A DNA stretch of 64,000 nt from NCBI GenBank assembly GCA_015660965.1, contig JACTVG010000003.1:124001-188000 (forward strand). The letters run 5' to 3'. Position numbers and translations under genes: made by a program. The notes under the pieces were generated by a model. It searched no databases. It had not been told where the DNA came from and saw nothing but the letters and a program-made list of their open reading frames with translations. Below are positions 26,307-37,629 of this stretch, piece after piece. Source of the stretch: Methanoregulaceae archaeon (GTDB lineage Archaea > Halobacteriota > Methanomicrobia > Methanomicrobiales > Methanospirillaceae). Within the stretch, counting starts at the first letter, position 1. The number at the start of each line of letters is the position of its first letter.

Positions 26307-29300
26307 TTACATGAAATCAGCAAGGCCTAACTGCTGTTGTTTTTCTATTCCAAACGTCGATGTAATTGCAAGATCAAGCATTTCAACTCGCTGACGAGTA
26401 TATTCGGAGACACGATATTTTGTACAGAGTGTCTTTGACATTGCTAGGTATTTTTTTACTGATCCTTCATGTACTGTGGGAACGATATTACCGTTGCACG
26501 TACCTTTTCCCCTAAATTTTGTGCATTTACCAGCGAGTGGCATTCTCCGATAAATCGTATTGCATTTAGTACATCGGAATTTTTGCTTTGTGAAGGCGGT
26601 TAGATTTCCTGTAAGATCCCGGATGAAGTGAGTGTTTAGTACACGTTCAGCAACATCATCAGCGTCCACAGCTCGGATTTTCTCTGCTAAAGATAACTCA
26701 GCTTCAAGTTTCTCGAGCATAGTTTTCAATTGTGTGTAAGTTGACTCAAGAGGACCGGCGGAAATGTCCATAGTGTCATGAGTGAAGAAAAAACCCTCGA
26801 ATTGTCTTAAAGTACCAAGTCTTTGTTCAACGCGATCTATCAGAGGTTCAATTTCTTTGGGTTTTGTGTACCCTAAAGACGCAAGGTAGAGTTCCAATGG
26901 ATAATGAGAGCAAACATCTACATTCAGACTTTCCTTGTCAATTTCGGAGGGATCAATTCGACTTGTTAATACAAGGGGTGCATCCATAGAACCCCCGCGG
27001 GATTCGGGTAAGAACGACTGAGAAAAGTTCAAAAGCCCATCAAGAAGGAGCATAATGCAATCCTCATCACCATCGCATTGCCCCGTAAAGATTCCATTTG
27101 CGACTAATGTATGATCATCAGCAACAGATAAACTGTAAACCCTATCTTCAAGAGCTGGAATTGTTTCTGTTGTTTTAATCCGATCGTTGAACAAATTTCC
27201 GCCATCAAAAACTGGTACGGCGTCACCTGTTTTCAATTCAACCGCTTTAATTTTGCGAAGATAACTCGTTTCCCAAAGTAGCATTGAATGGTCGGGGGTG
27301 ACAATAATTTCCTTTCCTCTTGTTGTTACAAACCTTAGTAATGTTGATGGAGATCGATGGATTGAAACTGATGTTATTCGCTTGAGATGAAGAATTCCAT
27401 TCGAGTCAATTGATCGAGTGTAATATGATTGAGTCGGATCAGAGTAGTAAGTTCCCAGTCTGTCAATACCGGGTTTACTCAAATCAAAGTTTTCTAATAC
27501 GAATTTACGGATTAGTGTCTTAATCCACTTTTTTCCATCATATATTTCGATTTCAGTATCTCCATAAAAACAGTTCCGACGTTTAGCTGCATGGAAAAAC
27601 GGATGAGCATAGCCAACATTTGCTTTGGTAAAACCAATAAGCCGTGCGAGAACTCCAGCGCTAGTGTGAGGAGCAAGTCCGATTACAAGATGCCCGATCA
27701 AATCGTCACGAGTTGTCACTTTATAAAACGCGGGAAGCTCATAAAATTTGACAAGTAGGTCATCGATAAATTGTGTAACCTTGACCATATATTCCGCACA
27801 GGAATCTGAGATTAGGATATCTTGAGGGCGTAGTTCGATGATCTGTGATTGCTCGATAAGATCCCTACCGTAGATATCCTTTTCATATCCAAGATGACGT
27901 AACATCTCAATGTTTACACCGATCTCAGCAGGACGGATATGGGTAAGTGGTAAATCAATCATATCAAACCGCGTTGTTCCATCTTTAAAGACAAAGATCT
28001 CTTTTTGGGCCCGAAGGATCCCCTTTTCAAGTGCTTCTACCGTTTTTTCATGAGAAATTACTCCTTTGACGCCCTTTAAAAGGGCAATACTGTCGGGTTT
28101 CAATCCCAACCGATTAATTGCCTTGATATATTCATCCTTTACATTGACCGTCATTCGCTGCTGACAAGTCGTCTGAACATGACATCCTGGACATCGTTCG
28201 TTATCGGTTTCCCGTTTACATTTCGGACAAATAAAGAGAGAATACGTGTGACTTTTACAATGTTCGCATTGGTTTTTAAAAGTCACCACACCACACACCG
28301 GACACCTCCTCCTTCCTACATCGATTTCGATAAATCCCCCTTCCTTTTGAATATCAATCCCAACAAAGTCAAAATCGGATTCAGATGTGTGATTGGCAGC
28401 TTCTTGGAAAGAACGTCTAGATCCCCCCGATTCCCCCAGCGGAAACAGAACATGTGGAGGGGGGTTCATCTTTCTTGGTTTTGATTTGCCGGGTCTTCCC
28501 ATACGCCCACCAATTCGGGTTCCCGCTCTAGATCGCATCGCGAATCCACTCAAATACGTAACAAACGCAAGAGCATCAACAGCATCTACAGAATCCCAAA
28601 CAGCCTTTTTTTTGAGATTATCATCAAGCCCGAGACATGCCGTAAAAATGCGATAGTATGTTATTCGGATACTCCCTTCACGCACTTGATGAGGGATTAG
28701 GATCTCTTCAAGCAGCGTTTTTATTTTGATTTCGTTGGGGAGCACTAGCTGTCCTTCTATATATCTTCCCTCTTTTGAGACAATTTCAGCAAGCCACCGA
28801 ATTTGATCACAAGTGAGATCGTCCCAAAAGTAGGTATAATCGGGATGTAAAAACACTCCGTCACCACAAAATGAAATTGCTTCGATTTCGTCTTTCGGTC
28901 GTCGTTGCCCACCCTCCAAAAGCCACCATTCTTCACAATAGGCAGGAGGCACGAGAATGTGGTTGTTCTCTAAAAATTCACCATATGAAATAAGTATTTC
29001 GCCGACATCAAGCACTCGTTCGATATCTGGACCGCTTTGTACTGCTGTTGCTTCATCATCGATGCGCAGCACATCTCCATTTTTTAGACGAACGGTCGGG
29101 CCTTGAATTGAATCGACTGGAGCTATTCCACACGCTTTTCCAGGGCGTTCGATTTTCATCTGTGTGCCGACAGCAAGAAAATTACCGAGTATGTGCATTG
29201 TAGCAGGATTGAGCCCTGCAGCGGCAAAACCGGTGTTACGTGACCGACCATATCTTAACCGGAATCCACCTTTACGCATTGGGTAAGAAAAGACAGGTCT

Positions 29301-30215
29301 ACCACCGATAAGATCTCGGAGATACTTGTCCCTTGGTTTGATACCGCCATGCTCCTCTTCGGAATTACCTTTAGATAAAACCCCTATCAGCTGTTCTAAC
29401 CACGCCCAACCATCCATTTTCATGGTGTCGACACTTTTCTGCAACTTATGGGCTTTTCCTGCGATTCCTTCCGCAAGTACGAGCGCCATACCACCCCTAA
29501 CTGCATTAGTCTCAATACGTTCAAGGTTTCGATAGCCTGCAACCTCTTCCTGTTCGGTTGCTTCACCATCAATGCAGACCGGACAGTTCGTTACAATAAG
29601 CCGGATTTCATGTTCGTTTGGAAGATACTGGAGGTTCATGATGTTGTTATACTGCTGTATCTCCTCGATATAGCGTTCGACCTCAACCTGCTGTGGGATA
29701 TAACGATTTATTCCTAACGCCCGCCGAACATAATCACCTACGAGTACTGATAGTGCCTGCGCTGTCCCTCCGGCGCTACGAATCGGCCCTGCATAGAAGA
29801 TTTTAAGATATTCACTTCCATCATCGTTTTTCCCAATCCCGATCTTTGCAATCCCTTCAGTTGGCGCAGCGACAACACCTTCTGTCAATACCGCCATTGC
29901 TGTACGAATTGCATGATCGAGAATCTCTTCGCGATCTGTTTCCCCAAATCGTTTTTGGACAAAATCATCAGCAATTCTAAGAGCAACCTCTTCGCGGGAC
30001 ATCTTTTGTTCTAACTCACGAATACGAACTGCCACTCCTTTGATACCAAGAATTGCCTCAACCCTATCAGCTATATCGCTAGCGATTGGGATCTCAACCT
30101 CAGTTGACGGGTCAAGGCCACGCAACCTTGCCTCTCTCGCTATTGCAATACCCGCATCAAGTGCTGTCCGAAGCGTTTTCTCATACGCTTCCATTTCCTG
30201 CGAGAGTTGCAGCAT
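26307..30215 (-). CDS. polC: DNA polymerase II large subunit DP2, with an intein
   Basis: This is the catalytic subunit of the archaeal D-family replicative polymerase. The 1302-residue product becomes 1137 after removal of the intein at residues 882-1046. Visible are [14 protein letters not shown] near residue 140, a zinc cluster ([24 protein letters not shown]) near residues 640-680, the catalytic aspartates in CDGDEDC directly after the intein, and a C-terminal zinc finger CTKC. It stands between two HEAT-repeat genes and tRNA-Leu. The small subunit DP1 is not in the window. Confidence 0.96.
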   Translation of the reverse strand: MLQLSQEMEAYEKTLRTALDAGIAIAREARLRGLDPSTEVEIPIASDIADRVEAILGIKGVAVRIRELEQKMSREEVALRIADDFVQKRFGETDREEILDHAIRTAMAVLTEGVVAAPTEGIAKIGIGKNDDGSEYLKIFYAGPIRSAGGTAQALSVLVGDYVRRALGINRYIPQQVEVERYIEEIQQYNNIMNLQYLPNEHEIRLIVTNCPVCIDGEATEQEEVAGYRNLERIETNAVRGGMALVLAEGIAGKAHKLQKSVDTMKMDGWAWLEQLIGVLSKGNSEEEHGGIKPRDKYLRDLIGGRPVFSYPMRKGGFRLRYGRSRNTGFAAAGLNPATMHILGNFLAVGTQMKIERPGKACGIAPVDSIQGPTVRLKNGDVLRIDDEATAVQSGPDIERVLDVGEILISYGEFLENNHILVPPAYCEEWWLLEGGQRRPKDEIEAISFCGDGVFLHPDYTYFWDDLTCDQIRWLAEIVSKEGRYIEGQLVLPNEIKIKTLLEEILIPHQVREGSIRITYYRIFTACLGLDDNLKKKAVWDSVDAVDALAFVTYLSGFAMRSRAGTRIGGRMGRPGKSKPRKMNPPPHVLFPLGESGGSRRSFQEAANHTSESDFDFVGIDIQKEGGFIEIDVGRRRCPVCGVVTFKNQCEHCKSHTYSLFICPKCKRETDNERCPGCHVQTTCQQRMTVNVKDEYIKAINRLGLKPDSIALLKGVKGVISHEKTVEALEKGILRAQKEIFVFKDGTTRFDMIDLPLTHIRPAEIGVNIEMLRHLGYEKDIYGRDLIEQSQIIELRPQDILISDSCAEYMVKVTQFIDDLLVKFYELPAFYKVTTRDDLIGHLVIGLAPHTSAGVLARLIGFTKANVGYAHPFFHAAKRRNCFYGDTEIEIYDGKKWIKTLIRKFVLENFDLSKPGIDRLGTYYSDPTQSYYTRSIDSNGILHLKRITSVSIHRSPSTLLRFVTTRGKEIIVTPDHSMLLWETSYLRKIKAVELKTGDAVPVFDGGNLFNDRIKTTETIPALEDRVYSLSVADDHTLVANGIFTGQCDGDEDCIMLLLDGLLNFSQSFLPESRGGSMDAPLVLTSRIDPSEIDKESLNVDVCSHYPLELYLASLGYTKPKEIEPLIDRVEQRLGTLRQFEGFFFTHDTMDISAGPLESTYTQLKTMLEKLEAELSLAEKIRAVDADDVAERVLNTHFIRDLTGNLTAFTKQKFRCTKCNTIYRRMPLAGKCTKFRGKGTCNGNIVPTVHEGSVKKYLAMSKTLCTKYRVSEYTRQRVEMLDLAITSTFGIEKQQQLGLADFM
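27078..27572 (-). other. Mini-intein (165 residues) inside DP2
   Basis: It starts at the Cys after RRN (block [11 protein letters not shown]) and ends before CDGDEDC. Block B is VTPDHSMLL (TxxH), and block F is [20 protein letters not shown]. No LAGLIDADG endonuclease is present. The last residue is Gln rather than Asn, and the usual penultimate His is Gly. The insertion site is the catalytic motif known for DP2 inteins. A DP2 intein of Pyrococcus abyssi with C-terminal Gln is reported to splice, so activity is plausible. Confidence 0.93.
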
Positions 30216-30296
30216 ACCGAAAAGGTAGGCACGAACAGATTTATCTGTTCGTTTCTTATTGCACTAAAAAGAACTTTTGAGAGTTTGAATTACGCG

Positions 30297-30827
30297 TCAC
30301 ATATCTTTTTTACTTATTTCTTCTTGGTTCGTATTTTTTACCATCACACCTATGCCCTCTTCTCCCATCTGCCAGAGGGTGAGCGCAGCACAGGTTTTAA
30401 TGATATCATTACTGCTTTCAAGGCGCCGTGTAAGAGGTTCGATTGCCGGCTTTCCAATCCTGCAAAGAGCGAGTGAAAGAAAACCTCGCAATTCACGGTC
30501 ATCTACCGCCATCGCTTCGATAACTGGTTCTACCGCCGGAACTCCAATCTCTCCCAGCGCTGCAGCGGCGTATTTCCTGAACCCCGGGTCGGAGTTCTGG
30601 CTCATCGCTGCAAGAAGCGGTACGATTGCCGGCTTCCCGATCCGTGCCAGCGCTGTGGCGATATACCATTGCAGATCGGGATATGTGGCATCCTCTAGCG
30701 CCTCGATCAAGGGGGCAACGGCACGTTCTCCATACGTTGCCACTTTTTTCACAGATTCGTGCCGTTTATCGATTGATGGGGAGCTGAATGCAGCAATCAG
30801 CGTCTTTATCCTTTCAATCGTCGTCAT
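30297..30827 (-). CDS. HEAT-repeat protein (PBS-lyase type), small
   Basis: The protein consists of about five HEAT units with the recurring pattern IGKPAI-x-PL and AAAALGEIG, and forms an alpha-solenoid for protein binding. Start choice: ATG 30827 follows AGGGGG by about 12 bases, and a TTG at 30857 would add ten residues. It lies just downstream of the larger HEAT gene and is probably co-transcribed with it. Partner unknown. Confidence 0.75.
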   Translation of the reverse strand: MTTIERIKTLIAAFSSPSIDKRHESVKKVATYGERAVAPLIEALEDATYPDLQWYIATALARIGKPAIVPLLAAMSQNSDPGFRKYAAAALGEIGVPAVEPVIEAMAVDDRELRGFLSLALCRIGKPAIEPLTRRLESSNDIIKTCAALTLWQMGEEGIGVMVKNTNQEEISKKDM

Positions 30828-30865
30828 TCTGCCGTATATCCCCCTAGATTTTGACAATAATTGTT

Positions 30866-31810
30866 CTATATCGTCTCTTCTGGTTTAGGTTCATCGCCGT
30901 TCCATAACCTTTTTGCCAGCTGTTCTACAGACGGTGTCAGAATTGTATCGAGTGTCCTGGCGATGGTGCGTCGTTCCTCTTCATCCGCTTTTTCCAGCAT
31001 CTGAACCAGAGGTTCAATAGCATCATTGGCGTGAAGATCCCCAAGTGCATTTATCACTTCAATGCGTACAGACCCCTCTGTATATTTTAAAAACCGGATC
31101 AGTGGCGCAATTGCAGGAGTCCCGATTGCGGCAAGCGATGCTGCCGCTTCTGCGCGGACATTTTCATATTTATCCGCAAGCGCCCAAATCAACGGTTCCA
31201 CTGCATCCGGGTCCTTCACCTTTCCCAGTGCAACCGCCGCCCCCCAACGGAGGTTCCCGTCACCCTGTTGCAAAGCTTTGATCAGCGGTTCCATAGCAGG
31301 TTTCCCAATCATACCAAGTGCAAGGGCAGCGCGACTCTTGACAAACCGGTCGTCATCCGAGAGAAGCCGGATAAGCGGATCGATCGCCAGCGAATCACCA
31401 ATCTCTCCAAGTGAGATCGCAGCCTTCCACCGCACATCCTCGTTTGAATGCCAGAGTGCTGAAATGAGTGGTTCCACAGCAGGTTTCCCAATTTTCCCAA
31501 GCGCTTCGGCTGCCTTCCACTGAATCCCACTGATTTCCTCCTTTTTCAATGTAGTGATCAGAGACTCCACCGCACCGGAGTCCCCCATATCCCCAAGTAC
31601 CTCTGCTGCTTCATACCGGATTTCGGGGTCTCTGTTGTTCAACAGGTTGATTAGCCTCTTAATATCATGGGCGGCTTTCATTCTGGCGATACTGTTATGG
31701 GAGGAGAATACATTTTTGAGCCGATCGAATAATGATATTCCGGACCCAAGAAAAAAAAGAAAAGTAACTTGGCTCATACTGGTGGAACCACCGATCGGGG
31801 TGGGGATCAT
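30866..31810 (-). CDS. HEAT-repeat protein with hydrophobic N-terminus
   Basis: The N-terminal stretch QVTFLFFLGSGISLF may anchor the protein or be buried. It is followed by about eight HEAT units with the signature LG-IG-PAVEPLI. A TATA-like TTTATC about 30 nt upstream supports the ATG at 31810 as a leaderless start; MSQ at 31777 is an alternative. It looks richer in G+C than genes beyond DP2. Together with the next HEAT gene it opens the G+C-rich block that carries the ATPase operon. Confidence 0.75.
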   Translation of the reverse strand: MIPTPIGGSTSMSQVTFLFFLGSGISLFDRLKNVFSSHNSIARMKAAHDIKRLINLLNNRDPEIRYEAAEVLGDMGDSGAVESLITTLKKEEISGIQWKAAEALGKIGKPAVEPLISALWHSNEDVRWKAAISLGEIGDSLAIDPLIRLLSDDDRFVKSRAALALGMIGKPAMEPLIKALQQGDGNLRWGAAVALGKVKDPDAVEPLIWALADKYENVRAEAAASLAAIGTPAIAPLIRFLKYTEGSVRIEVINALGDLHANDAIEPLVQMLEKADEEERRTIARTLDTILTPSVEQLAKRLWNGDEPKPEETI

Positions 31811-31981
31811 CGTTAGTACGTATCATGGGAAACGGGATAAACAGATCGCCAACACAATTAATTGATCGACACTACTGAAATCTGCTTATGCAGAACGTTT
31901 GGATTCGGCATCCGGCAGCGGGAAAGTATATATCACTCTCTGATGGATTACACACATTGAATAATTTTGAATGTTTGTGAT

Positions 31982-32182
31982 ATGGCGCACGATATTAATA
32001 AAAAAATTGAGAGACTAAAAGACGTGGCGATAGGGAGGTGCAGAGAGCGGATAGAGCAAGCTGCATGCAAGGCAAAGGAATTATTGAATAGACCAAAACC
32101 TGAAGGACCGAAAGAGGGAGACGCAAATTACCCTCAGCCTTCTGGGGTTACTTCATTTTTAAAAAAAAGGCACGGCCTGTAA
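31982..32182 (+). CDS. Small ATPase-flanking protein, copy 2 (GRCRERI family)
   Basis: This 66-residue protein starts MAHDINKKIERLKD and contains GRCRERI and a C-terminal GVTS-F-LKK-R-H-GL, separated by a Pro-rich linker. The same two motifs, in the same order, occur in the 57-residue gene at 40943-41116 beside the head of the ATPase operon. A TATA-like element lies at about 31926-31936. I do not recognise the family. The paralogy and position suggest an ATPase-linked factor. Confidence 0.6.
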   Translation: MAHDINKKIERLKDVAIGRCRERIEQAACKAKELLNRPKPEGPKEGDANYPQPSGVTSFLKKRHGL

Positions 32183-32476
32183 TACCTCTGAACTAGGGAG
32201 CAGGATATTTCACTGCTATAGGAGATTCGGGGCAGAGTCAAGATACTAAACGTCAAATCGAGGATGGTGGCGAAAGAATCTGATGCAATGCCTGCCACAT
32301 TCAGTTTGTAGACTTGCTCGGTGAGCCTGACCTTAGTTTGGGTTCCTCTTCAAGTTCTAAAAGAATCGACAAATTGTACAGATCCCATCAACAAGGAAAT
32401 AAAAAGAGGTTTGGAATTTCAGGAGCGCGGGTTATTCCACCCTATTCCCGATGTCCTGCCTGCACACCTTCTGCGA
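32183..32476. other. Non-coding stretch after the ATPase operon
   Basis: About 290 bases separate the small protein gene from the end of atpD. Short plus-strand frames (32314-32524) have no recognisable content and run into atpD antisense, so I call nothing here. Confidence 0.4.
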
Positions 32477-33115
32477 TCATATGGCCTTTTTCCTGCGTTC
32501 GATAATCTTTTTCACCTTTTTTAACCGGAAGAGATCTTCGCGTTCCCTCTCATCGATAGTATTTTCAATATATTTTGCCTGTTTTCTCAATTCCGGGATC
32601 AACACCTGCTCCAGTGCGTTCACTCTCCTCCGTGTCATCTGGATCTCTCCACCCAGTCTTCTTAATGCAGTCTCTGTCTCTGCAAGCCCGATGATCAGAT
32701 CCAGTTCCATCTCGAACTTCTCAGCCGTTTCATCGATCCTCCCGCTTACTCCGATGATGCTGTAACCCCTCTCCAAAACACTCTTTGTAACTCGCTTCTT
32801 CTCGAGGATTGGCACGGGAACCCCCATGATATTTTTTCCTTTGATATCGATTAAAAGACCCTTCTGCGTTGCAAAAGAGGCTGATTTCAGGGTTACGGAA
32901 TCGTCGACACCGAGGGCTGTCAGAAGAGATCGCTGCGCTGAACTAGCTACCACCTCTAGCTCCTCTCGAGATCTAGAGACAGATTCCATGATATTGAAGA
33001 ACTCCTGGATAAGTGCATCCATTTTCTCTCGGAGAAGATCTCTTCCCTGCTCAGCAAGCTTGATCTGTGCATTTTTCTTGATGAGTTCCATTCGGGTGGG
33101 GTTTACCTGCTCCAT
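32477..33115 (-). CDS. atpD: A-type ATP synthase subunit D
   Basis: The 212-residue product is a long coiled-coil central-stalk subunit. It begins NPTRMELIKKNAQIKLAEQG, the family signature, and ends with a basic helix ERREREDLFRLKKVKKI-like. It links the A3B3 head to the membrane ring. It is the last gene of the operon, three bases after atpB. Confidence 0.95.
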   Translation of the reverse strand: MEQVNPTRMELIKKNAQIKLAEQGRDLLREKMDALIQEFFNIMESVSRSREELEVVASSAQRSLLTALGVDDSVTLKSASFATQKGLLIDIKGKNIMGVPVPILEKKRVTKSVLERGYSIIGVSGRIDETAEKFEMELDLIIGLAETETALRRLGGEIQMTRRRVNALEQVLIPELRKQAKYIENTIDEREREDLFRLKKVKKIIERRKKAI

Positions 33116-33118
33116 GAC

Positions 33119-34516
33119 TCATCCTTTTTTGTAGGCCGGGTGATACTTTTTGAAATAATCGCGGTTTATCCGTTTCAATTCCTCTTCCGGAAGCATTGAC
33201 ATAAGTTCCCAACCAATTTCCAGCGTTCTTTCAAGGCTCCGGTTTTCATCTCCCTGCGTGATGAATTTCTTCTCGAACTCATCTGCAAATTTTAGATACT
33301 TCTTGTCCAGCTCCGTCAGCGCTTCCTCACCGACAATCGCAACCAGGCGCCGAAGATCTCTGCCGTAAGCATAGGAAGCATAGAGTTGGTCAGCTACGCC
33401 CCGGTGGTCCTCCCGCGTCTTTCCCCGGCCGATACCGAGGTTCATAAGCCGCGAGAGACAGGGAAGGACATCAATGGGGGGGTCTGCCCCTCGCCTATAT
33501 AGATCCCGTGAGAGCACGATCTGCCCCTCGGTAATATACCCCGTGAGATCAGGTACCGGATGGGTAATATCGTCATCGGGCATGGTCAGGATAGGGATCT
33601 GGGTGATGGACCCCTTTTTTCCCTTGATCCTTCCGGCCCGTTCGTATATGGTTGCAAGATCCGTATACATATAACCCGGATACCCTCTCCTTCCAGGGAC
33701 CTCTTCCCTTGCCGTGGATATCTCTCGTAATGCCTCACAGTAGTTGATCATGTCTGTAAGGATCACAAGGACATGGAGGTTATGAGTGAATGCAAGGTAC
33801 TCTGCAACGGTGAGAGCACACCGGGGGGTAGCTATCCTCTCGATTGTCGGGTCATCGGCAAGGTTCATGAAAAAGACTACGCGTTCAAGAGCTCCGGTTC
33901 TTTCAAAATCCCTTTTGAAAAATGATGCCTCTTTATAAGTGATTCCCATGGCGACAAAGACCACAGCGAAGTTCTCCCCCTCGCCAAGCACCTTTGCCTG
34001 ACGGGCGATTTGGGCGGCAAGCTTGTTTGCCGGTAGGCCTGAACCGGAAAATATCGGGAGCTTCTGACCTCGGACAAGGGTATTTAAAGCATCGATCGCT
34101 GACATTCCGGTCTGGATAAAGTCGGCAGGTTTGTCCCTTGCATACGGGTTGATTGGCATACCATTGATATCCAGACTGGTTTCCTGGATAACATCAGGAC
34201 CCCCATCCCGGGGCTTCCCCACCCCGTTAAACGTCCTCCCGAGCATGTCAATGGAGACGTCCACTCTTGGAGGCTCCCCGGTGAATCTGACCCGTGTCTC
34301 CTTGTTGTCAATCCCACTGGTGCCCTCAAAGACCTGGACAACGGCAAGGTCTTTGGAGATATCAAGTACCTGACCAGTCCTTTCGTCCCCATTAGGGAGG
34401 GTGATCCGTGCGATCTCTCCGAATGAGACTCCTTTGGCGGATTGAACGAAGATCAAAGGTCCGGAGACATAGCTAATTGTCTTGCATTCTTTTGTCAGCA
34501 GGCTGGCGGTCTTCAT
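33119..34516 (-). CDS. atpB: A-type ATP synthase subunit B (regulatory)
   Basis: The 465-residue non-catalytic nucleotide-binding subunit. [19 protein letters not shown] replaces the Walker A lysine motif, as in the family. [22 protein letters not shown] and [20 protein letters not shown] are conserved. It overlaps atpA by four bases (ATGA). This gene and atpA show the highest G+C noticed in the block. Confidence 0.97.
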   Translation of the reverse strand: MKTASLLTKECKTISYVSGPLIFVQSAKGVSFGEIARITLPNGDERTGQVLDISKDLAVVQVFEGTSGIDNKETRVRFTGEPPRVDVSIDMLGRTFNGVGKPRDGGPDVIQETSLDINGMPINPYARDKPADFIQTGMSAIDALNTLVRGQKLPIFSGSGLPANKLAAQIARQAKVLGEGENFAVVFVAMGITYKEASFFKRDFERTGALERVVFFMNLADDPTIERIATPRCALTVAEYLAFTHNLHVLVILTDMINYCEALREISTAREEVPGRRGYPGYMYTDLATIYERAGRIKGKKGSITQIPILTMPDDDITHPVPDLTGYITEGQIVLSRDLYRRGADPPIDVLPCLSRLMNLGIGRGKTREDHRGVADQLYASYAYGRDLRRLVAIVGEEALTELDKKYLKFADEFEKKFITQGDENRSLERTLEIGWELMSMLPEEELKRINRDYFKKYHPAYKKG

Positions 34517-36252
34517 GATTCCACCTCCAAGGTTGCAATATTTTTATTGATCACGTCGATGAGATTCTTGATGCTATTGACATCTTTCAGTTCCTTCATT
34601 CTCCCGATCTCTGTCTTTAACGGCAGTTTCAGGATCTTGCTTAAGGCAACCCCCCGGTTCATCGCTTCACTGGTCCGGTCATAGAAGGTGAGGATGACTT
34701 TGAGCATCCAGTATTGCTTGTCAAGCGGGCAGAAAGAGTCAACCTCATGGTAGGCACTCTGCTGCAGGAAATCCTCCCTGATCATCCTTGTAACCTCCAA
34801 TATCGCCTTTTCGCTCTCGGGCAGAGCATCAGGACCAACCAGCTGGACAATCTCCTGCAGTTCGACCTCTTTCTGCAAGAGATACATCGTCCTGTCCCGC
34901 ATCTCCTTCCAATCGACTAAACCGCTGCTCACAAACGAATCCTGGATACTGTCGAGATAAAGCGAGTAACTCTTTATCCAGTTCACGGATGGGAAATGTC
35001 TCCTGTACGCAAGGCTTGTGTCAAGTGCCCAGAAAGTTCCTGTGATCCGCAGTGTGTTCTGGGTGATAGGTTCCGAGAAATCGCCTCCGGGTGGGGACAC
35101 TGCTCCGACAATCGTGATGGATCCTATCCGCCCATCAGATCCGAGGCAGGCCACTCTTCCGGCCCGCTCGTAAAACGCCGCAAGTCTCGTCGCAAGGTAA
35201 GCAGGATACCCCTCTTCTCCCGGCATCTCTTCCAACCGGCCCGAGACTTCCCGTAATGCTTCCCCCCATCGCGACGTGGAGTCTGCCATCAGGGCGACAT
35301 CATATCCCATGTCCCGGTAATACTCTGCCATGGTGATTCCTGTATAGATCGAGGCCTCCCTTGCTGCCACAGGCATGTTTGAAGTATTCGCAATCAGGAT
35401 CGTTCTTTGGATCAAGGGCAGCTTCGTACGGGGATCCAAAAGTTCCGGAAATTCTGTCAGAACATCGGTCATTTCATTTCCCCGTTCGCCGCATCCGATG
35501 TATACAACGATCTGCGTATCGGACCATTTTGCGAGAGTCTGTTCAGCCACCGTCTTTCCTGTTCCGAATCCGCCGGGGATCATGGCGGTTCCACCCTTGG
35601 TCACGGGAAATATGCTGTCAAAGACCCTTTGCCCGGTGACAAGGAGCACCCGCGGGTCCTGCTTTGTCGTGTACGGTCTCCCTCGTCTCACGGGCCATTT
35701 CTGCATCATCGTTATGGGGGTGTTATCTTCCAGGAAGCAGACCGGTTCTTCGACCATGAATGCACCACTCCGGATCTCCTTGATGGTCCCGGAGATTTGC
35801 GGGGGAACCATTATTTTGTGCTCAATATAGTACTCTTTCACAGTCCCAAGAATATCGCCGCCTGAGACCCGGTCTCCCTTTTTGGCAGTTGCAACAAACT
35901 CCCACTTCTTCTCCTTGTCCAGTCCCGGGACAGAAATACCTCTGGAAATAAAACTACCACTTTTCTTGAACAGCACTGGCAGAGGCCTCTGAATGCCGTC
36001 ATAAATCGAGGAGAGGAGCCCGGGGCCAAGCTCAACAGAGAGCGGGGTTTCCGTGCTCACCACCTTCTCACCAATCTTTAAGCCTGATGTGTCCTCATAT
36101 ACCTGGACGACCGCCAGATTTCCATCAAGGCGTATGATCTCCCCATTCAGCTCTTCGGCGCCCACTTTAACCACGTCATACATCCTCGAACCTTTCATAC
36201 GGTCCGAAAGAACCACCGGACCCGAAATCCTTGAGATAACCCCAGAAATCAT
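34513..36252 (-). CDS. atpA: A-type ATP synthase subunit A (catalytic)
   Basis: The 579-residue catalytic subunit. Walker A is GGFGTGKT at residues 227-234, where most archaeal homologues read GPFGSGKT. The non-homologous bulge domain (about residues 110-190) and [46 protein letters not shown] are intact, so it should be active. The altered P-loop hints that this is a divergent, perhaps second, ATPase. It overlaps atpB and is six bases from atpF. Confidence 0.97.
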   Translation of the reverse strand: MISGVISRISGPVVLSDRMKGSRMYDVVKVGAEELNGEIIRLDGNLAVVQVYEDTSGLKIGEKVVSTETPLSVELGPGLLSSIYDGIQRPLPVLFKKSGSFISRGISVPGLDKEKKWEFVATAKKGDRVSGGDILGTVKEYYIEHKIMVPPQISGTIKEIRSGAFMVEEPVCFLEDNTPITMMQKWPVRRGRPYTTKQDPRVLLVTGQRVFDSIFPVTKGGTAMIPGGFGTGKTVAEQTLAKWSDTQIVVYIGCGERGNEMTDVLTEFPELLDPRTKLPLIQRTILIANTSNMPVAAREASIYTGITMAEYYRDMGYDVALMADSTSRWGEALREVSGRLEEMPGEEGYPAYLATRLAAFYERAGRVACLGSDGRIGSITIVGAVSPPGGDFSEPITQNTLRITGTFWALDTSLAYRRHFPSVNWIKSYSLYLDSIQDSFVSSGLVDWKEMRDRTMYLLQKEVELQEIVQLVGPDALPESEKAILEVTRMIREDFLQQSAYHEVDSFCPLDKQYWMLKVILTFYDRTSEAMNRGVALSKILKLPLKTEIGRMKELKDVNSIKNLIDVINKNIATLEVES

Positions 36253-36257
36253 GACCC

Positions 36258-36578
36258 CTATCTCCTGACTACGATCTTGTACCCAATCGCCCTCTGCAGC
36301 AACCGTTCGATGTAACTCGTCCTGTCAATACCCTTGATTTTGGCAGGGATTGGGATGATGATCGGTCTGAACGTTTTATTGATCTTTTCAAGCGTCTTTT
36401 CATCAAGCACTGCCATAAAATCTTCATTTATCGCAATGATGCCTGTGTCGTCCTTGTAGATTAAGGGGGGAATGATCTTCTTTGCATCATCCAGTCCCGA
36501 TGCTTCAAGGACATCCACACCAGCCAGCCTGAACCCCGATGCTGAATCGGGATCAGTAACGACAACGAATTTATACAT
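36258..36578 (-). CDS. atpF: A-type ATP synthase subunit F
   Basis: The 106-residue stalk-associated subunit with N-terminal [18 protein letters not shown] and GIIAINEDF, the family core. C-terminal [12 protein letters not shown] is also typical. It overlaps the end of atpC by eight bases. Confidence 0.93.
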   Translation of the reverse strand: MYKFVVVTDPDSASGFRLAGVDVLEASGLDDAKKIIPPLIYKDDTGIIAINEDFMAVLDEKTLEKINKTFRPIIIPIPAKIKGIDRTSYIERLLQRAIGYKIVVRR

Positions 36579-37629
36579 AGACCAGTTCCCCCCTCAGCTC
36601 CTTTTCGGGGATGTCAGCTGTCTTGCATCTCGCAATTATCCTGATATTTGTTATTTCATTATATTTTGCCCAGATGTAGCCAATAGCAATGGCAATACTT
36701 AAAGGATCGCCAAAGAACCTGCTGATTCCCCGTTTTATCAGATATTTCTCCAGTTCCTTCTCATACACCGAGATCATTCCTACCTTACCCTCACCGGCAA
36801 GTTTTGAGAGGAAGTGGTATGGGGTTGTCTCCAGATGCTTGATCGCCCCCTCAAGTGTTCCTGTCCGAATCATGGCGACCAACTTTTCTGAACCAAGCGA
36901 TCTTCCGCCCTCGATCAGGAACATCTGGGCCTCCTCGGTCTCGATTTTATCCCGTATCATCTTCAGGACAGTCTTGATATTGGTCACATCGATTTCAGTA
37001 GAGACCATATCTTTGATGAGAGAGTCATCATAAGAGTCCCCCTGCACCGCGTGTAGGGCATTTTCATAGTAAAATCTGTCAATGGCATATTCAAGTACGG
37101 CAAGATCCCTCTTCTCCACATATTCTTTGACATGCCGGGTTAACGGCTTGGAATATTCAATCCCCCACGTTGCAAGAAGGTCGATCACCGCCTTTACATC
37201 TGGCTGGTTTATCATCTCGGTCAGCGTCATATCATCCAGTTCACCGGCCGGGACCAGACACTCAAGGATCTCTGCAGAGGTTACGTGAATGTTCTTGCCC
37301 CGCAGGACCGTTTTGATGTTCTGGACATCCCACCGGCTCAGGAGGATTTTTAAGTACTTTTCGGCGGTATCCCCTTTGGTATAACCTAAAATTTTCCTGA
37401 ATGCATTGGTGAAATCCTTCCTGAGAGCAACCTCAATGCACCTGATTCCGGAGTACTGGACACTCGCTTTTTCTATCTCATCCTTATAAGCGGTATTCCC
37501 CATCTCAGTAATAATTGATTCGACATCGGGTTTGAGAATCAGGGTCTCGAATACCGAGGTATTTAACAGACAGCTTTTCATGCCCTTGATCCGTGCATTT
37601 ACATAATCATACTCCACCCTGACCACCAT
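36571..37629 (-). CDS. atpC: A-type ATP synthase subunit C
   Basis: The 352-residue subunit forms the funnel joining the membrane rotor to the central stalk. It has the repeated helical pattern of the family (YVNARIKGMKSCLL at the start; FFGDPLSIAIAIGYIWAKYNEITNIRIIARC near the end). Its start overlaps the end of atpE by 23 bases in a different frame, so translation is coupled. Confidence 0.94.
   Translation of the reverse strand: MVVRVEYDYVNARIKGMKSCLLNTSVFETLILKPDVESIITEMGNTAYKDEIEKASVQYSGIRCIEVALRKDFTNAFRKILGYTKGDTAEKYLKILLSRWDVQNIKTVLRGKNIHVTSAEILECLVPAGELDDMTLTEMINQPDVKAVIDLLATWGIEYSKPLTRHVKEYVEKRDLAVLEYAIDRFYYENALHAVQGDSYDDSLIKDMVSTEIDVTNIKTVLKMIRDKIETEEAQMFLIEGGRSLGSEKLVAMIRTGTLEGAIKHLETTPYHFLSKLAGEGKVGMISVYEKELEKYLIKRGISRFFGDPLSIAIAIGYIWAKYNEITNIRIIARCKTADIPEKELRGELVYV

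Noticed and set aside
28179-30280. Several plus-strand frames over the DP2 gene
   Set aside because: All are antisense shadows of the conserved polymerase.
32314-32524. Overlapping plus-strand frames between the small protein gene and atpD
   Set aside because: No protein-family content, and they run into atpD antisense.
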